Source: Molossus alvarezi (lineage: Eukaryota > Chordata > Mammalia > Chiroptera > Molossidae). Taken from it: 64,000 nt of DNA. Position 1 is the first letter of the stretch; every line of letters starts with the position of its first letter. The notes below the pieces were generated by a model that ran no database searches, had not been told where the DNA came from, and saw nothing but the letters and a program-made list of their open reading frames with translations. The translations under genes and the position numbers were made by a program. The stretch covers positions 43,749,988 through 43,813,987 of the forward strand of contig CM073897.1 of NCBI GenBank assembly GCA_037176705.1. The letters run 5' to 3'. Shown piece by piece: positions 46,956 to 59,374 of this stretch.

Positions 46956-47219
46956 TTTTTGTTTGTTTGTTTGTTTGTTTATCCTCACCCGAAGACATTT
47001 TTGCATTTTTTGTTCAGACAGAGCGGGAGGGAGAGAGAGGAAGAGAGAGAGAGAGAGAAACATCGACGTGAAGGGACACATCGAGTGGTTGCCACCCGCA
47101 TGACCAACCAGGGCCGGGGACAAACTGCAACCGAGGTACGTGCCCTTAGCGGGAACCGAACCCGGGTCTCTCTGTACCGCAGGCCGACGCTCTAACCGCT
47201 GAGCCAAACCGGCCAGAGC
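46956..47219 (-). mobile_element. Ves SINE
   Basis: Complete minus-strand copy with a (TTTG)n-rich tail. TGTTTGTGTGTTTTT is duplicated at 46943 and 47220. It landed in the tail end of an old L1. Confidence 0.92.
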
Positions 47220-48422
47220 TGTTTGTGTGTTTTTTAAGCCAGTGCAGTGGCCCTGGGCAGAAAAGTTGACTGAATCTGGGGACCCTGATTTCACCAGTTC
47301 TGGGCCCCTCACAGCTCTAACCCTGTCAGGCTGGACACTATGCACCCAGAGGGAAGAAGCCTCGAGATGGGTCGGAGCACTGGCTAGACCTTGTCACACG
47401 CAGGCTGTGTTACCTTCTGCAAGTCTCCTCCACCTGTCAGGACACTGTGGCTTTCACACTTGGAGCCAAAAGTCCAAGAGAGGGTCCCGCAAGGTGAAGG
47501 GGGTGCCCCCCAGCCCCAACCAGGCGCACGCCTACTTCCTAGGTTTCCTCTGCATCTGACAAGGAGGGTGTCAGCCAGCAAGGACCATTCCCGGGAGACA
47601 TTCTCAGCCCCCACCCCCCCAGAGGAGCTGAACCGATGCAAAGTGCAGGGAAGGTGGGGGATGCACAGGGTCCTAGCCAGAGGCCCTGGAGCGCCAGGTG
47701 CAAGAATCAGGCCTCATCCTGAGGTGAGGAGAGCTAGGGAAGGGCGCTGAGCAGGGGAGGGTTTCGATCCATGGGCTGCCACATGGAGAATGCACTAGAA
47801 AAGGACAAGACTAGAGCAGAAAGGCCAGAGGAAGGCTGCAAAACTGACCGGTAGGCTCAGTGTGAATGAATGGTGAGCAGACGGGGTCTAGAGCTGTGTG
47901 GGCGGAGGTGAAAGGAGAAGGAAGGCAGGCCTGCTGGGGGTCCCTCCTCTACACCCCAATTCTCCATATGCACGGCCAGTGCCTCATATACAGCACGAGA
48001 CCAGCAGAGTGGGTATCACCGAGGGACAGTGGAGGAGCCAGCGATGCCCCACACCCATAGCCTGGCAATACCCCCCACTCGCACTGCACCCCACTCCAGG
48101 GAACAGGACGAATGGCTGTTCTTATCATTCAGGGGTCACAGTCGATTAACAACGGGCACACCTTCACTGACACCCATTCTGGGCTGGCCCTGAGGTGGCA
48201 AGAAAGGGGCCAAGTCCTGACGGAGGTCCCAGGCGAGAAGGATCCCAGGGTGACAGACAGACCACGAACTAAACCAGAGACCCGTGGCCAGTGCTGCTGG
48301 GAGCCAGGCTCGTGGCCGGCTGGGCTACGCGGCGGGAAGAGTGCTGGTGGCCCTTCAAGATGGAACCTGAGCAGGGAGCGGGCCTGAAGGAGGGCAGGCA
48401 GGATACAAGACAGGCAGAGGGG

Positions 48423-48660
48423 CCCTGGCCGGTTTGGCTCAGCGGTTAGAGCTTCGGCCTGCGGTCCAGAGAGACCCGGGTTCGGTTCCCGCTAAGGGCA
48501 CGTACTTCGGTTGCAGTTTGTCCCCGGCCCTGGTTGGGCTCGTGCAGGAGGCAGCCACTCCATGTGTCCCTTTCACGTCGATGTTTCTCTCTCTCTCTCC
48601 TTCCCACTCTATCTGAACAAAAAATGGAAAAATGTCCTTGGGTGAGGATTAAAAAAAAAA
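48423..48660 (+). mobile_element. Ves SINE
   Basis: Complete copy with a perfect 16-bp duplication AAGACAGGCAGAGGGG (48407-48422 and 48661-48676). In CAPN5 intron 1. Confidence 0.95.
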
Positions 48661-51600
48661 AAGACAGGCAGAGGGGAGGCGGGGAAACCCCACACACACC
48701 CCACCCCACCCCCGCCTTTAACAAACAGCAGTCAGAAAGCCAGGGCTCAGAGCTCTGCAAGGGGGAAGCTGGCAGGACCATGGAGACCGGAGGGCATGGA
48801 GGGGCAAGACAAAGTTCAGATGCTGGACAAGGGGCTGAAGCAGTGAGCGAGCCGGAAGGCCGGCGCGGGGGTGGGGGCCTGGAAAGGGCAGAGCCTCAGT
48901 GTGCTGTGACTTCCTGGCTGTTTGGATGTTTTTGTTTTCCTCGGTGTATTCATCCCCTTTTATCCCAGCCTCCTCTTGCCCACAAGCCACCATTTCCATA
49001 ACATGCTTAATGCATATTTCTGTTCTAGGGTGGGTGCGTTTTGGTCTCCCAGGGCCCCATCCCCCCAGGACTGTGTACCGAGGAAGGGGTGGCAGGGTGG
49101 GGGAGCAGAATGTGGAGGAGAGCTGGGCTGGGCCACCGGTTCCGGGTTCTGGGCTCCAGGCTCCGCCAGCAGAGCCAGGGACCGGCCTGGTGAGTCAGCC
49201 CGGCCAGGCCGAGCAGGCTGGCACCGGGGCTGGGAAATCCTGTCTTTCTTCTACACTCCCCTCCCCTTATCGCTCTGTGTGTGTCCAAGCCAGACTCCAC
49301 CCAGCTGCAGTCATCTTTCTCGTACACACACCCGACAACTAGCTCCCCTGCTAGGAGACACAGAGCCTGGAGGGCAGGGCCAGGGGTTCGAGGTGCAGGG
49401 TCTCTCACTGGTCCTGGGGACATGGTCCTGAGGCACTGATGTCCCCCTGGCAGTGTTTGGAGGGAAAATCCAGCCTCCAGGTCAGCTTACTGTGTGACGG
49501 GCTGAGTCCCAGGCCTCTGCCCCATAGCTGTTCTTCATTGGGATTTGGGCCCCACGCCAGAGTGTTGGGGGAGGGTTGGGGAAGGGGGGGCGCACCTGGG
49601 AGACACACCTCCAGAAGCGCGCTCCAGTGAGGGTTCCAGCAAGGGCTCCAGCGAAGGCAGGAAAAAGCGGGGAACTTGGCTGTGCTCCTGCAGGCTGGGC
49701 TTCCCTGGGCGGGGGCGGCTAAGGCTCAGGCCCAAGCGGGGCAAGCAGCCCGGCTGGTGTGGGCACTGAAAGTCCCCTGACACAGAACCCTAGGCGGGCT
49801 CTCAGCCTAGCACCGTCCTGCAGAGAAGGAGCCGAGGGAGGGGCAGGTGCAGCTGAGGGCCTCCAGCAGGGGCTGTTCTCTGTCCTTTGGGCCTTGCGGG
49901 AGGATGGAGCTTCAGGTCACAGGTGTTGCTACTCCCCACAGGGAAAACAACCTGACAAATGAAACTTGATGGGGTCGCTGAAGCCATCTCTGCTCCATTG
50001 CGCTGTGTGATCCCAGGCAACCTCCTCCCCTCTCTGGCATGTAGGGTCTCACCATCCACTAGTGGAGAAAGGGACACTTCTTGCTCTTTTCCAGTCTGCA
50101 AGGTTTGTCACCAGACAGCCTCTTGTCCTGCTTCCCGCATGGGCACCACCTGCCTCTAAGTCTGAAGGCTGGAAACCTAGTGAAAGGGCGTCCATTTCTC
50201 AGACTGGGAAACTGAGGCTTAATTCCTAGGCCAAGGCCCTGCACAACCTCAGAAAGGAGCTGTACTGTTCTCACCTCACAGATGAGGCAGAGGCTCAGAG
50301 AGAAAAAGGGCAAGTTGAGGGCACAGTCAGGAACCTATCGCATGCCAAATCTCTGCTCTGCCTGGCCCCCCACTCAAGCAAAGACAGTGATGCGTTCACT
50401 AGCCCCTGGAAGTCCTGCTCCGTCCCCCGTGTCTCTCTAGGCCCAGACAAGGGGGCGGCGAGGAGTCAGACAGGGCTCTGGCCTGGAGGTCAGCCTGGTA
50501 GAAGAGAGAGAGCCATCTCAATACCAGGTTGAGTGATCTACTCTCAGGGGGGAGTGATCATTCAGGTGGGTCCAGAGAGGCTGCATGGAGGAGGTGGCAC
50601 GTAAGCGGAATCTCAAAGGGTGGAGTGCAGTTTCAGGAGATGAAAGTGGAAGGTTTGGAGGACAGAACATTCTCAGAGCAAGAAACCATCTCAGCAAGGC
50701 TGAGGGCAGGGTGCAGGGGGAGAGAAGGAAGGGGTAGCACAGAAGCACTGCGACAGCCGGTTATGGACTCCGAGAGCCGGGCTAAGGACTTGGGAATGCG
50801 CGGGAGCAGGAGCTGGGCTCCAGGACGGCTCACAAGAAGGTGGGATAAAGGGGAGGCCAGGATGCAGGCAGAGACCAGGCTGTAAAAATGGCCCCTGAGA
50901 GAGAAGTGGGGCTCCATCTGGCATGACTTGGTTGTGGGGATATAATGGAGACCCCACTGGGGCGGGGTCTGCTGCATGCAGGCCAGGGACTCTTTGCAAG
51001 CTGGGCTAGGAGGTCTTCCTCGGAGGATCCAGGAGGCTTGCCACCTGCTAGGATGGCAACCACCTCTCCGAGCAAGCGGTGTGTCGGCAGAACCTCCAGG
51101 CTCTGGGCACTGCTCAGCACCATGCCTTCTTCCTGCCCGTGGTGGCCTTAATGCCAATGCCTCCTCCTCCCTGCGCCCAGGCAGAATCAGCAGCTCTCTG
51201 CCTTTTGTCCCCCAGGCCTCAAGATCCTGTGGCCATCATTGGGCATACCCTGACACCCGACAGTGATGGTCACCTGGGTACCAATGCTGGCATTTGTCTG
51301 CTCTGGCCACCAGCAGCTCTTCCCTCAACTGTCCACATGCCCCGCAATGTGTGGCAGAAAACCACAGGCCACACCCACAGGCCACCACAGCCTCCACCAC
51401 CGGCACCCTCGCACCCTTTGTCCCAGGAAAGCTAACCCTAGAAACACATCCCTGAACAATTAGAAGGCGAAGCAATGACTCAGGTCACTGCAGGAAACAA
51501 ATGCTCTCGTTCCACAACTTCCGGGGTCCAAGCCTGAGTAGAACCCTAAAGGGACTTGGCCCATTTTGCCTTTAGTGAGCAGGGAGAGGCAAGGCCTGAG

Positions 51601-52162
51601 GCCAAAGGGAAGTTGCAGCTCAGCCTGAACTGAAGCAAGGCAGGCCCAGGGCGGCACATCAAGCCAGAGAGGAGGACAAGCTGCAGGGGGGGGTGGTGTC
51701 AAAGAGAGCCAGGAGGGACCACTGCCAGCAAGGCACGTTTGAGCAGGAAGGGCTAGGCATAAAGAACAGAAGAGGTCCCTGGAGGGGCCTGGGGGGAGGG
51801 GGAGAGAGAGGGGTCTCAAAGGCACTCACAACACTTGAGGAAATGAGGGCAGAAAAGGCAGGGGTCAGGTGAGTAGAAGACCTAAAGACGGACTTCCACA
51901 TCTGCCCAGGCCCCAGACAGCTGGGAGGTGTGCAGACAGGCCCTCTGCAGCTGGGGGAGCCCAAGGTCTGCTGATGAGCTTTTTGTTCTGACATTTAGAG
52001 GCTAGAAGCCTTTTAGGGTGCAGAGATTTGGTCAGGAAGATAGAGAGACCACCTACTCTAGGGGTCTGAGAGGGTCACACCCACTGACACCAAGAGAGGT
52101 TTCCACTTCAATGAGAGACCCCAGTTCGTTTTACCCTTTTTCTTCCAAAGTTGGCCCCTCCT

Positions 52163-52387
52163 GCTCTGGCCAGCTTGGCTCAGCAGTTAGAGCATTGACC
52201 TGCGGACCAAGGAGTCCCAGGTTCGATTCCGGCCAAGGGCATGTACTTCGGTTGTGGTTAGTCCCCAGCCCCAGTTGGGGTCATGGGGGTGGCAGCCAAT
52301 TGATGTGAGACACATTGATGTTTCTCTCTCTCTCTCTCTCTCCCCCTCCCTCCCTCCCTCCCTCTGGTGAGGATTATAAAAACAACA
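52163..52387 (+). mobile_element. Ves SINE
   Basis: Complete copy with a perfect 17-bp duplication CAAAGTTGGCCCCTCCT (52146-52162 and 52388-52404). Confidence 0.95.
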
Positions 52388-52439
52388 CAAAGTTGGCCCC
52401 TCCTTTCTTTGGGTTTCCCCCTCCCCCAAAGAAGAAGAG

Positions 52440-52620
52440 ACTGAGTGATGCTGATTGGTAATAACTAGTAATTATACTAGCTACCAAACACCGCGTACAA
52501 GTAAAGCACTTTAGTAACACTTTTTAACTGAATCATCATTCCCCGAATCCCTGCGACTAGGCAGCATTCATCCCCATTTCACATATGAAGAAAATGAGAC
52601 ACCCAGGGGAGTTCCCTGCC
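52440..52620 (-). repeat. MIR fragment
   Basis: AAAGCACTTTAGTAACAC and CCCCATTTCACATATGAAG are reverse MIR sequence. Confidence 0.6.
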
Positions 52621-53139
52621 TCAAGGTCATGCACAGAGCCAGTTTCAGCAAGGAAGAAACTTAGACACAGGTAGGAGGGGTCATGCAGAGAGGCCCCCCT
52701 GTGCCCACTGGGGGTCCAGGAGGGCCTCCGTGCAGGGCTGTCCTGAAAGCCCTGGGGAAGCAGAGGCAGCAGCCAGACAGCATTAGCCTGGGAGCAGTGT
52801 CCTGGATGTCACCCCCAAAAGTCCTCAAGCTTCTCACCACCAGTGTCCAGTGCCTACCTTGTCAATGTCTCCCAAACCTGCTCCATTCCAGTAGTGGCCC
52901 CATCTCAGACAGGGCTCCCCATCCCACCCTTCCCCAGCTGGGGCCATGGGCAGCCCCTTAGTAACCCCCATTCACCCCTACCCCTGTTCTGGGAACCCCT
53001 ATCAGATCCCCACCAGTGGGGAAGTGAAGAGGTAGGGAACTAAGGAGCTCTGGCCTCTGCCTCCCTGTCCTCCATAGGGACTCACCCACTACAGCAGCCA
53101 AGGATGACCTTTCTCAGACACACAGCTGACTATTTAATG

Positions 53140-53420
53140 CCCCTCCCCACAGACTTAGCATTCAGTTTTACACCTCCAGGCTTTTACCCATCTGCTCCCT
53201 GGACCTGCAGCGCCCTGCTCTCTTTTCTGCTTGGTGAACTTTTCATCCCTGGAGACCCAGCACTCATGTCCAGTATCTGAAGTGAAATCCCCCTCAGTAT
53301 GTGCTCTCCCACCTTGGCTCCCAGCAAGGGATGTAACCCCGGGCAACAGCTTATCTATTAACCCATCTACAGCCTCACCAGTCTGTAGGGCTGCTCCTCA
53401 GGGCATAACCCCACCTGAGG
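53140..53420 (+). repeat. L2-type LINE fragment
   Basis: CTGGTGAACTTTTCATCC-like text followed by GGAGACCCAGCACTCATG is L2 body sequence. Confidence 0.5.
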
Positions 53421-54545
53421 CACCTTTGTCCTAGCAGCAGCTCTGGCCAGGCCTGAAGCGCAGCAGCTGGGTCCACCCTACCCCACCCAGTCCCTCAGCC
53501 AGGCCTCCCACCACCACCCCAGGACTTTGGGGACTGGAGCAAGAACCAGGCCCAAAGACCCTGAGTGGTGTTAATCTTTGCAGCTGAACACAGTGGTTCC
53601 CCCAGGAGGCCTCACACTCAAAACTAGGCTGATCCCCGTCCTCAAATCCCTCTTCCAGGAAGGCTGCTCAGATTTCTCCATCCCTAGTATCCTAGGAGTA
53701 CTTGCCCCTGGCACTTCTCTCTCCATGGCAGGTGCAGGGAGAAGATTCTGGCTTGACACCCAGGCGACCCAGGTTCAAATTCTGGCTCAGCACCTCTGAG
53801 CACCCCCTCACCCCTCTGTGCTCTCTCTCCTCATTCCTGTGGGGTGGGGAGGTGGGGTAGGAATCCCACCACAGTAAAGGAAGCCTGGAGAGCACTTGGC
53901 ACCTGCTGATGATCTCTCCTACTTCACCTCTGGACGCCAGGTGGGTCTCCCCAGACCCTCAACTCTGAAGGGCCAAGCCAGGTTCAGAGAAGCCTAGATC
54001 CACTCCCTCCCAGATCTCCCTGCCCCCTCCTCCGCCCCTCACACCACAGTAAGCCCAGCAGCCCAGGAAAAAGGCCCAGTTCAAAAAATGGAGGGTCAAG
54101 CCTTTCTCAAGCCTCCCGGGACGGGGATAGGAGGGAGGGAGAGCACCCAGGAGGGGTTGTGGAATTGATGGGTGGAGGGTTGGAAAGGGGTAGGAAAGGG
54201 AAATTGTGAGAAACAAATGGTTCAACCCCAGAGTGTCTGAACTAGGAAAGTTGTTCCAGGACTCCAGGAGGTGGCGGTTGGGGGGGGAGGGGGCTCACTG
54301 CGGGGTGGAAGGTTGGGTGGGGACACCCCCTGGGGGACCCCCGTGGATCCTCCGCGCTCCCACCTCCTGGGGCTGAAAGCCAGCGCTCACCCCCGTCCTC
54401 CCCGGCGTGCGGAAGGTGCACCCTCCCCACACGCACCGATCGGTGCTCACAGGGCACGCTCGGCCGGCGCTGCACCCGCACACACACCCGAAACACGCGA
54501 ACACGGCGCGCTCGCACACGCCTCCCTCTGCGCAGCGCCTCCTAC

Positions 54546-54690
54546 CTGCCGCGCCGCCACCGGTCGAGCGTCCCGGATGCAGGCACGGCGGGCGCTGGAG
54601 CGGAGCCCGCCGGGCCCGGGGCAACAGTCTCCGGCCCGGCCGGGATCGGCTGAAGCTGGCCGGCCTAAGGCAGGGGCTCGGGCCGGGACT
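54546..54690 (-). other. CAPN5: Candidate CAPN5 non-coding exon 1
   Basis: Coding exon 2 has only 8 nt of 5'UTR after its acceptor, so an upstream non-coding exon is required, as in human CAPN5. The CpG-rich block here contains a good donor on the minus strand, CAG|GTAGGA, with the exon side ending at 54546. GC boxes lie just upstream (54702-54730 on the window). The 5' limit is a guess. A second possible donor (GTGAGC) lies near 54386-54391. Inference from promoter context; a bat cDNA would settle it. Confidence 0.42.
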
Positions 54691-54780
54691 CCCAGCCAGC
54701 TGCCCACCCCGCCCCGCCCGGCCTCCGCCCATTTGGGGACAGAGGCGTGGTCTCCAGTGGGGCGGGAGGACTGGGACTGC

Positions 54781-54792
54781 TGCGCATGCGAA
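54781..54792. promoter_or_regulatory. Candidate NRF1 binding site
   Basis: TGCGCATGCGAA matches the palindromic NRF1 consensus YGCGCAYGCGCR with one mismatch. It sits in the CpG island about 100 bp upstream of the candidate CAPN5 exon 1. NRF1 sites are typical of CpG-island promoters. Binding is inferred from motif alone. Confidence 0.4.
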
Positions 54793-55120
54793 CTGGCGCC
54801 ACGCTGTGGGGCGAACCCGCAGGAAGGTGGCTGCAGGGTTCCTCCTGGGGGACACAAAGGGGTTTGGGGTGGGGGACCTGCGGCTCAGCCCAACCCCTCC
54901 GGGCTCGATCAGGCCTCGGTTCTCCGGTCCTCCCGTCCAGCCTCGCCCTGTGTACTGTGCAGTGTCTTCGGGAGCTCCCCGGGGCGGAGCCCCGGTCGGC
55001 AGGTGCCCGAGGAGGCCGTGCAAGCCGGGCAGAAGGCGTGCAGGCCGCCGAGCTCGGGCACGCACCTGGTACAGCGCTCGGCAGGGACCACGGCAGGGAC
55101 CACGGCAGGGGGCTGAGGCA

Positions 55121-57356
55121 GACTGGGAGAGGCGAGTGCCCACCTCTTCCCCATCTCCATGTCCATATCCATCCCCAAGGCCGGGGTGGAGGGGGGATTA
55201 CCCAGACCCCTGGAGTCGCCAGGAGGAACCTTGTCTGCGGGGAAAACTGGCTCCGGGCCCGCAAGGAGTGTTTATGGTGATGTGATAGGACCGCAGTAGG
55301 AGGCGCCTGTTTCAGGAATAAGGCTGAGGTTTCGGAATGACCAGTCTGACAGCCACACAGTAAGGGCCCAGGGCTTCCTCCTCACTGCTCTGGACCGCAG
55401 GGCAGACACGCTGTGATCTGCTCATCTGAGGGCTGTATCTGCCCGCTTCGTAGATGGAGAAACTCAGGCCCATTCACCTCCCCTTCCAGTGCTCCCAAGC
55501 TCAGTTCATGATTTCATCCACCTCTCAGTCACTCAGACTAACCGGGCCTCTTCCACCACCTCAGCCTCCATCCCAGACCTCCCAGATGTTTCTCCTCTGG
55601 GTGTAGCTCCAGCCTCCTCAGGGGCCTCTTATTCAGCCAGGGAAGACTCAAATATGCAGCCATGACCCACCGCCCTCAGGACGGCGTTCCAAGTCTGTGC
55701 ACCGGTCTCCATCCTATTCCATGGCCTGTGCCCTGGGCTCAGCCTCGGCGCCCTCAGTGCTGCTCTCAAGCCTCTCCTCCTCCGCTCCTCGGCTCCCCCA
55801 CCCTCAGACCTTGTTGATGCTGATCTGCCCCTCTTCTTTCCCTCTCCACACCATGTCCTGATATGAGGCCTCAGCTCTCCCGCCATGTCTCCACCTTGCG
55901 CCCCACCACACCTTCTTCATCATTCCCACCTGGCTGTGTCTCTTCCAGGGCTCTGAACTCATGCTGCCTCTCGCAGTTAGTGGCAATCCCCTGGAGGGCC
56001 AGGCGGAGGCTCACTGGGCTAGACAGTGCTGGGAGAAGCCAGGCAGCTCTGGGATCCAGTGCTCACTCTGCTAGTTATTGGCTGTGTAATCCTGGTAAGT
56101 CCTCTGTCCTTTCCAAGCCTCGTTTGCCTGTCTGTAAAATGGGTTTCTAGCAGAAGTGTGTGATGATCAGGTACAGGCAAGGCCCTATCATGTAGGGTGT
56201 GGGGCAGCATTACTTCTGAACTGGGCCACTCCTATGTGTTCCAAGTGGAGTTGGAGTCGTGTCTGGGAAAATACGTGTGCCACAGCCTGCAAAACGATGG
56301 AGTATGGAGAATGCTCAGGTCCCCTTTTGCATTTCAGTGTTGGAGCCTCAGGAGGTGTGCTGTGTGATGGTTGCAAGCATGGACTCTGGACTCATTGCCT
56401 GGGCTCATATTAGCTGTGTGACCCTTGGGCAAGTGACCCAACCTCTCTGTGCCCCAGTCACCTCACCTGTAAAATCAGTATTACAGCACCACACCGTGGG
56501 GTGGTTGTGGGGATTAAACGGACCAATCATGTAAAGCCCTAGAGTGCTCCTTGGTTCTGATTAAGTGCTCAGTGTGGCTTAGCCGATATTATTTTCCTCT
56601 AGCCAAACCCCCTCATTTTGTGAAGACACTGGGTCCTCAGTAGCAGAGACATGTACGTATGGCTAGTTAGATGCCCAGACATCCCAGAATGCTAGAACTG
56701 GAAGGTTCCAACCTGGAGCCCATCCCTGGCAGGTGAGGAAAGAGACCTAGAGAGAGACAGTAACCTGTCTAGGGCACCCAGCCTGGTGGGGTGAGGGAGG
56801 CATTGGTCCTGCTCTTGCTTTGGGGGTGTGTGGGAGGTTTCCAGACCAGTCAGGAAGAAGCTGCCCTCCTGACAATGTGAGGCAGGGGTGGGGCTCCAGT
56901 GAAGCTCTGGCCCCAGGACCCTGCTGGATGTTTTCATAAATCAAGTCAGGTAATGGTGCCATCACGTGAGGTGCTTTTCCCAGCCTCTGCAGGAGCCCCA
57001 CTGGTCCATTTGTAGATAACAGAACTGAGCTCAGGGATCCATACCTGCCCTGTGCCCTTCCCCTCCCTCCTCCTCCTCTTCTCTCCCCCAGGGAAAAGAC
57101 GCCAATATATGCTCCTTGACTGGCTGTCCCACCTCTGCTTGCATTCCTCTGTAACCAGGAGCTCATCCCCTCACAGGGCAGCCCTTTCCACTCCACCTGG
57201 GAGAGACTTTGGTTGCCCAGAGCTGATCTACCTCTCTCTTCCTGGTTCTGCAGGAAATAGACTCTTCCCTGCTCCAGGCCAGGAAACCCCATCTCCATGG
57301 CTACTCTAATAGCTGGGTTTCCCATGGGAAAGTCTTATAATAATAATAATTTCTTT
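55121..57356. other. Upstream flank of CAPN5
   Basis: Beyond the CpG island only MIR copies (about 56030-56150 and 56363-56600) are recognised; no exon. Confidence 0.5.
56363..56600 (+). repeat. MIR, nearly full length
   Basis: GCATGGACTCTGGACTC, GTGTGACCCTTGGGCAAGTG and GGTTGTGGGGATTAAACG follow the MIR consensus from start to end. Confidence 0.85.
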
Positions 57357-57369
57357 AAAAACCCCAGCA

Positions 57370-57607
57370 AGCCCTGGCCGGTTTGGCTCAGCGGTTAGAG
57401 CGTCAGCCCGCGGACTGGAGAGTCCTGGGTTCGGTTCCCACTAAGGGCACGTACCTGGGTTGCAATTTGTCCACGCCCCGGTTGGGGTCGTTTGGGTGGC
57501 AACCACTCTCTCTCTTCCTCCTTCTCTCCCTCCTGCTCTATCTGAAGATACATGCAAAAATGTCCTAGGGTGAGGATTAAGAAAACAATAAAATAAATAA
57601 ATAAAAT
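57370..57607 (+). mobile_element. Ves SINE
   Basis: Complete copy with a TAAA-rich tail and a perfect 13-bp duplication AAAAACCCCAGCA (57357-57369 and 57608-57620). Upstream flank of CAPN5. Confidence 0.94.
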
Positions 57608-57919
57608 AAAAACCCCAGCAGATCGAATTGCCTATCTCTTGTTTGAGAATTCTGAAGGAAGCCCCTCCCTCGGCAAGAGAGTGGCTCAAGGTGAAGGCCC
57701 CTACGACCTGGTGTCTTGGGGTGGAAGATTCAAACGACCGTGTTACCCAGTTCCCCTGCTCCCATCTAGAGGAGTCAGTCAGACACACAGAACTTTCAGG
57801 TTAGGAGTGGTCGCTAATGGTGTTCTTCTGAGAGTTCAGAAATGAGAAGGTCACATTGGACTCCAGAGCTTTCTGGCTTTTACTTGTCTATAAGTGTAGC
57901 TCTCTCTCTCTCTCTCTCT

Positions 57920-57977
57920 CTTTTTTTTTTTTTTTGTTATTTTTTTAAAATGGATTTGTGTGTGTGTGAGAGAGAGG

Positions 57978-58021
<44 letters not shown>

Positions 58022-58115
58022 CTGTTCCACCTATCCATGCACTCATTTGTTGATTCTAACATGTGCCCTGACTGGATCCGGATGATGCTCTAACCAACAA
58101 ACTACCCAGCCAGGC
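57920..58115 (-). mobile_element. Degenerate Ves-like SINE with expanded (GA)n
   Basis: The minus strand reads CCTGGCTGGGTAGTTTG and GGTTAGAGCATCATCC-like head text, then a (TC)n run and A tail. (GA)n at 57967-58017 is long. Confidence 0.65.
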
Positions 58116-58516
58116 GCTATCTCTTTGTTTTCATTTGTTTTTTTATTGTGATCATTAATAATTTAGAGGACCTCCTTGTGTGCTGTTAAATTTTGGAGTT
58201 TGCTCTTCTGAACTTGGATGTTGCCTCCTTCTCCCAGTCTTCTGCTGGGTTTTGGTCCTTACATTCTGGATTTTGATCCTTTGTTGGCTTTAGACCATGT
58301 AAATGTCTCTCCCACTGTCAGCCTCTATCACTCTTGTACCTCGCTGAGTAGAATTCTTTAAGCTTGTTATATTCAAATTCAAGCTTTAAAAAATCTTATT
58401 ATTTATGAATTTGAAGTTTGTTTGAAAAGTCCTTCCCTACCCCTAGTCACAAAGACATTCCCCTGTATTCTGTTATTTTTATAGTCGTACATTTCTTTCT
58501 TTCTTTTTTAAAACTT

Positions 58517-58624
58517 AGTGGTCTGTTTGTTTGTTTATTATGGTACGTGCCCCTAGCAGGAACTAAACCCAGGACTCTGATCCGCAGGCCCACACTCCAA
58601 CCGCTGAGCCAAACCGGCCAGGGC
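58517..58624 (-). mobile_element. Head-only Ves SINE, copy B
   Basis: The minus strand runs from GCCCTGGCCGGTTTGGCTCAG to GGGGCACGTACCA, then directly to an A-rich tail (TAATAAACAAAC). No Ves body. Confidence 0.85.
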
Positions 58625-59267
58625 AGAGAGTTCGTTCTTAAATGCAGCATTAGGTAAAGGCCCGCTGACTGAGCCATGGAGTGAGCAGCAGCAGCCACGG
58701 AGCTACATGCATCCTGACACGCTGCTGTGTCACCATGCTTTGTGGTTACATACAGTAAGGCAGATGTCACCTCTAGCTCTTAATTTTTAGAATGACTTAG
58801 CTATTTGTTTACATTTTAGAATGAGCTTATTGGGTTTCTAAAAAAAAAATTCCAAATGGAATTTTGGTTAGGGCCACACTGACTAAAGACTAATCTGGGA
58901 AGAGTTGACATCTTTATAAAGTATGTAGTTCCATACAAGAACATGAACTATCTTTCTATTCAGATCGTTGTCTGTGTTCTTTCTTAGAGTTTCATTCTTC
59001 CCCCGGGGAGGCCTTGAGCATTCACTTAATTTCTAGATACTTTACCATTTTTGTTGCTATTATAAGTGGTATTTCCTCCCAAATTTTTATTTTTTTAAAT
59101 GTCAAACCAACAGAAGGGTGGAAAGAATGATAGCCACCCTTATGCCTTTTACTTGATGTCATCAGTTTTTAATATTGGTGAATTCTCTCATGGACATTCA
59201 CACATACACACTTTTTTTCTGAACCACTGGAAAGTAAGTCCCAGCCATTGTACAAAAATGGTCTACA

Positions 59268-59374
59268 GCCCTGGCCGGTTTGGTTCAGCGGTTGGAGCGT
59301 CGGCCTGCCGACCAGAGAGACCCGGGTTTGGTGCCCGCCAGGGGCACGTACCAAAAAACAAACAAACAAAAACA
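59268..59374 (+). mobile_element. Head-only Ves SINE, copy C
   Basis: GCCCTGGCCGGTTTGGTTCAG to GGGGCACGTACCA, then AAAAAACAAACAAAC. It ends at the same base as the copies at 19543 and 58517. Confidence 0.85.

Larger units (their letters stand above)
37366..54545 (-). other. CAPN5: CAPN5 intron 1
   Basis: A 17 kb intron upstream of the start-codon exon. It contains the UFM1 retrocopy, the nested SINE pair, the truncated and old L1s and four further SINEs. Bases 37400-40370 and 48700-52140 are GC-rich with only MIR-like scraps and no recognised gene. Confidence 0.65.
54340..55120. promoter_or_regulatory. CpG island, presumed CAPN5 promoter
   Basis: This is the densest run of CpG dinucleotides in the window, with GC boxes (CCCCGCCC type) around 54702-54730 and GGGGCGGAG near 54983. 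It lies 17 kb upstream of the exon carrying the CAPN5 start codon, in the right place for the promoter. Long apparent reading frames across it on both strands are by-products of high GC content. The bounds are by eye; observed/expected CpG was not calculated. Confidence 0.7.

Noticed and set aside
54271..55285. Long arginine/proline-rich open frames of 280-290 codons on both strands
   Set aside because: They lie in the CpG island, where stops are rare, and overlap each other in several frames. No protein family is recognised.
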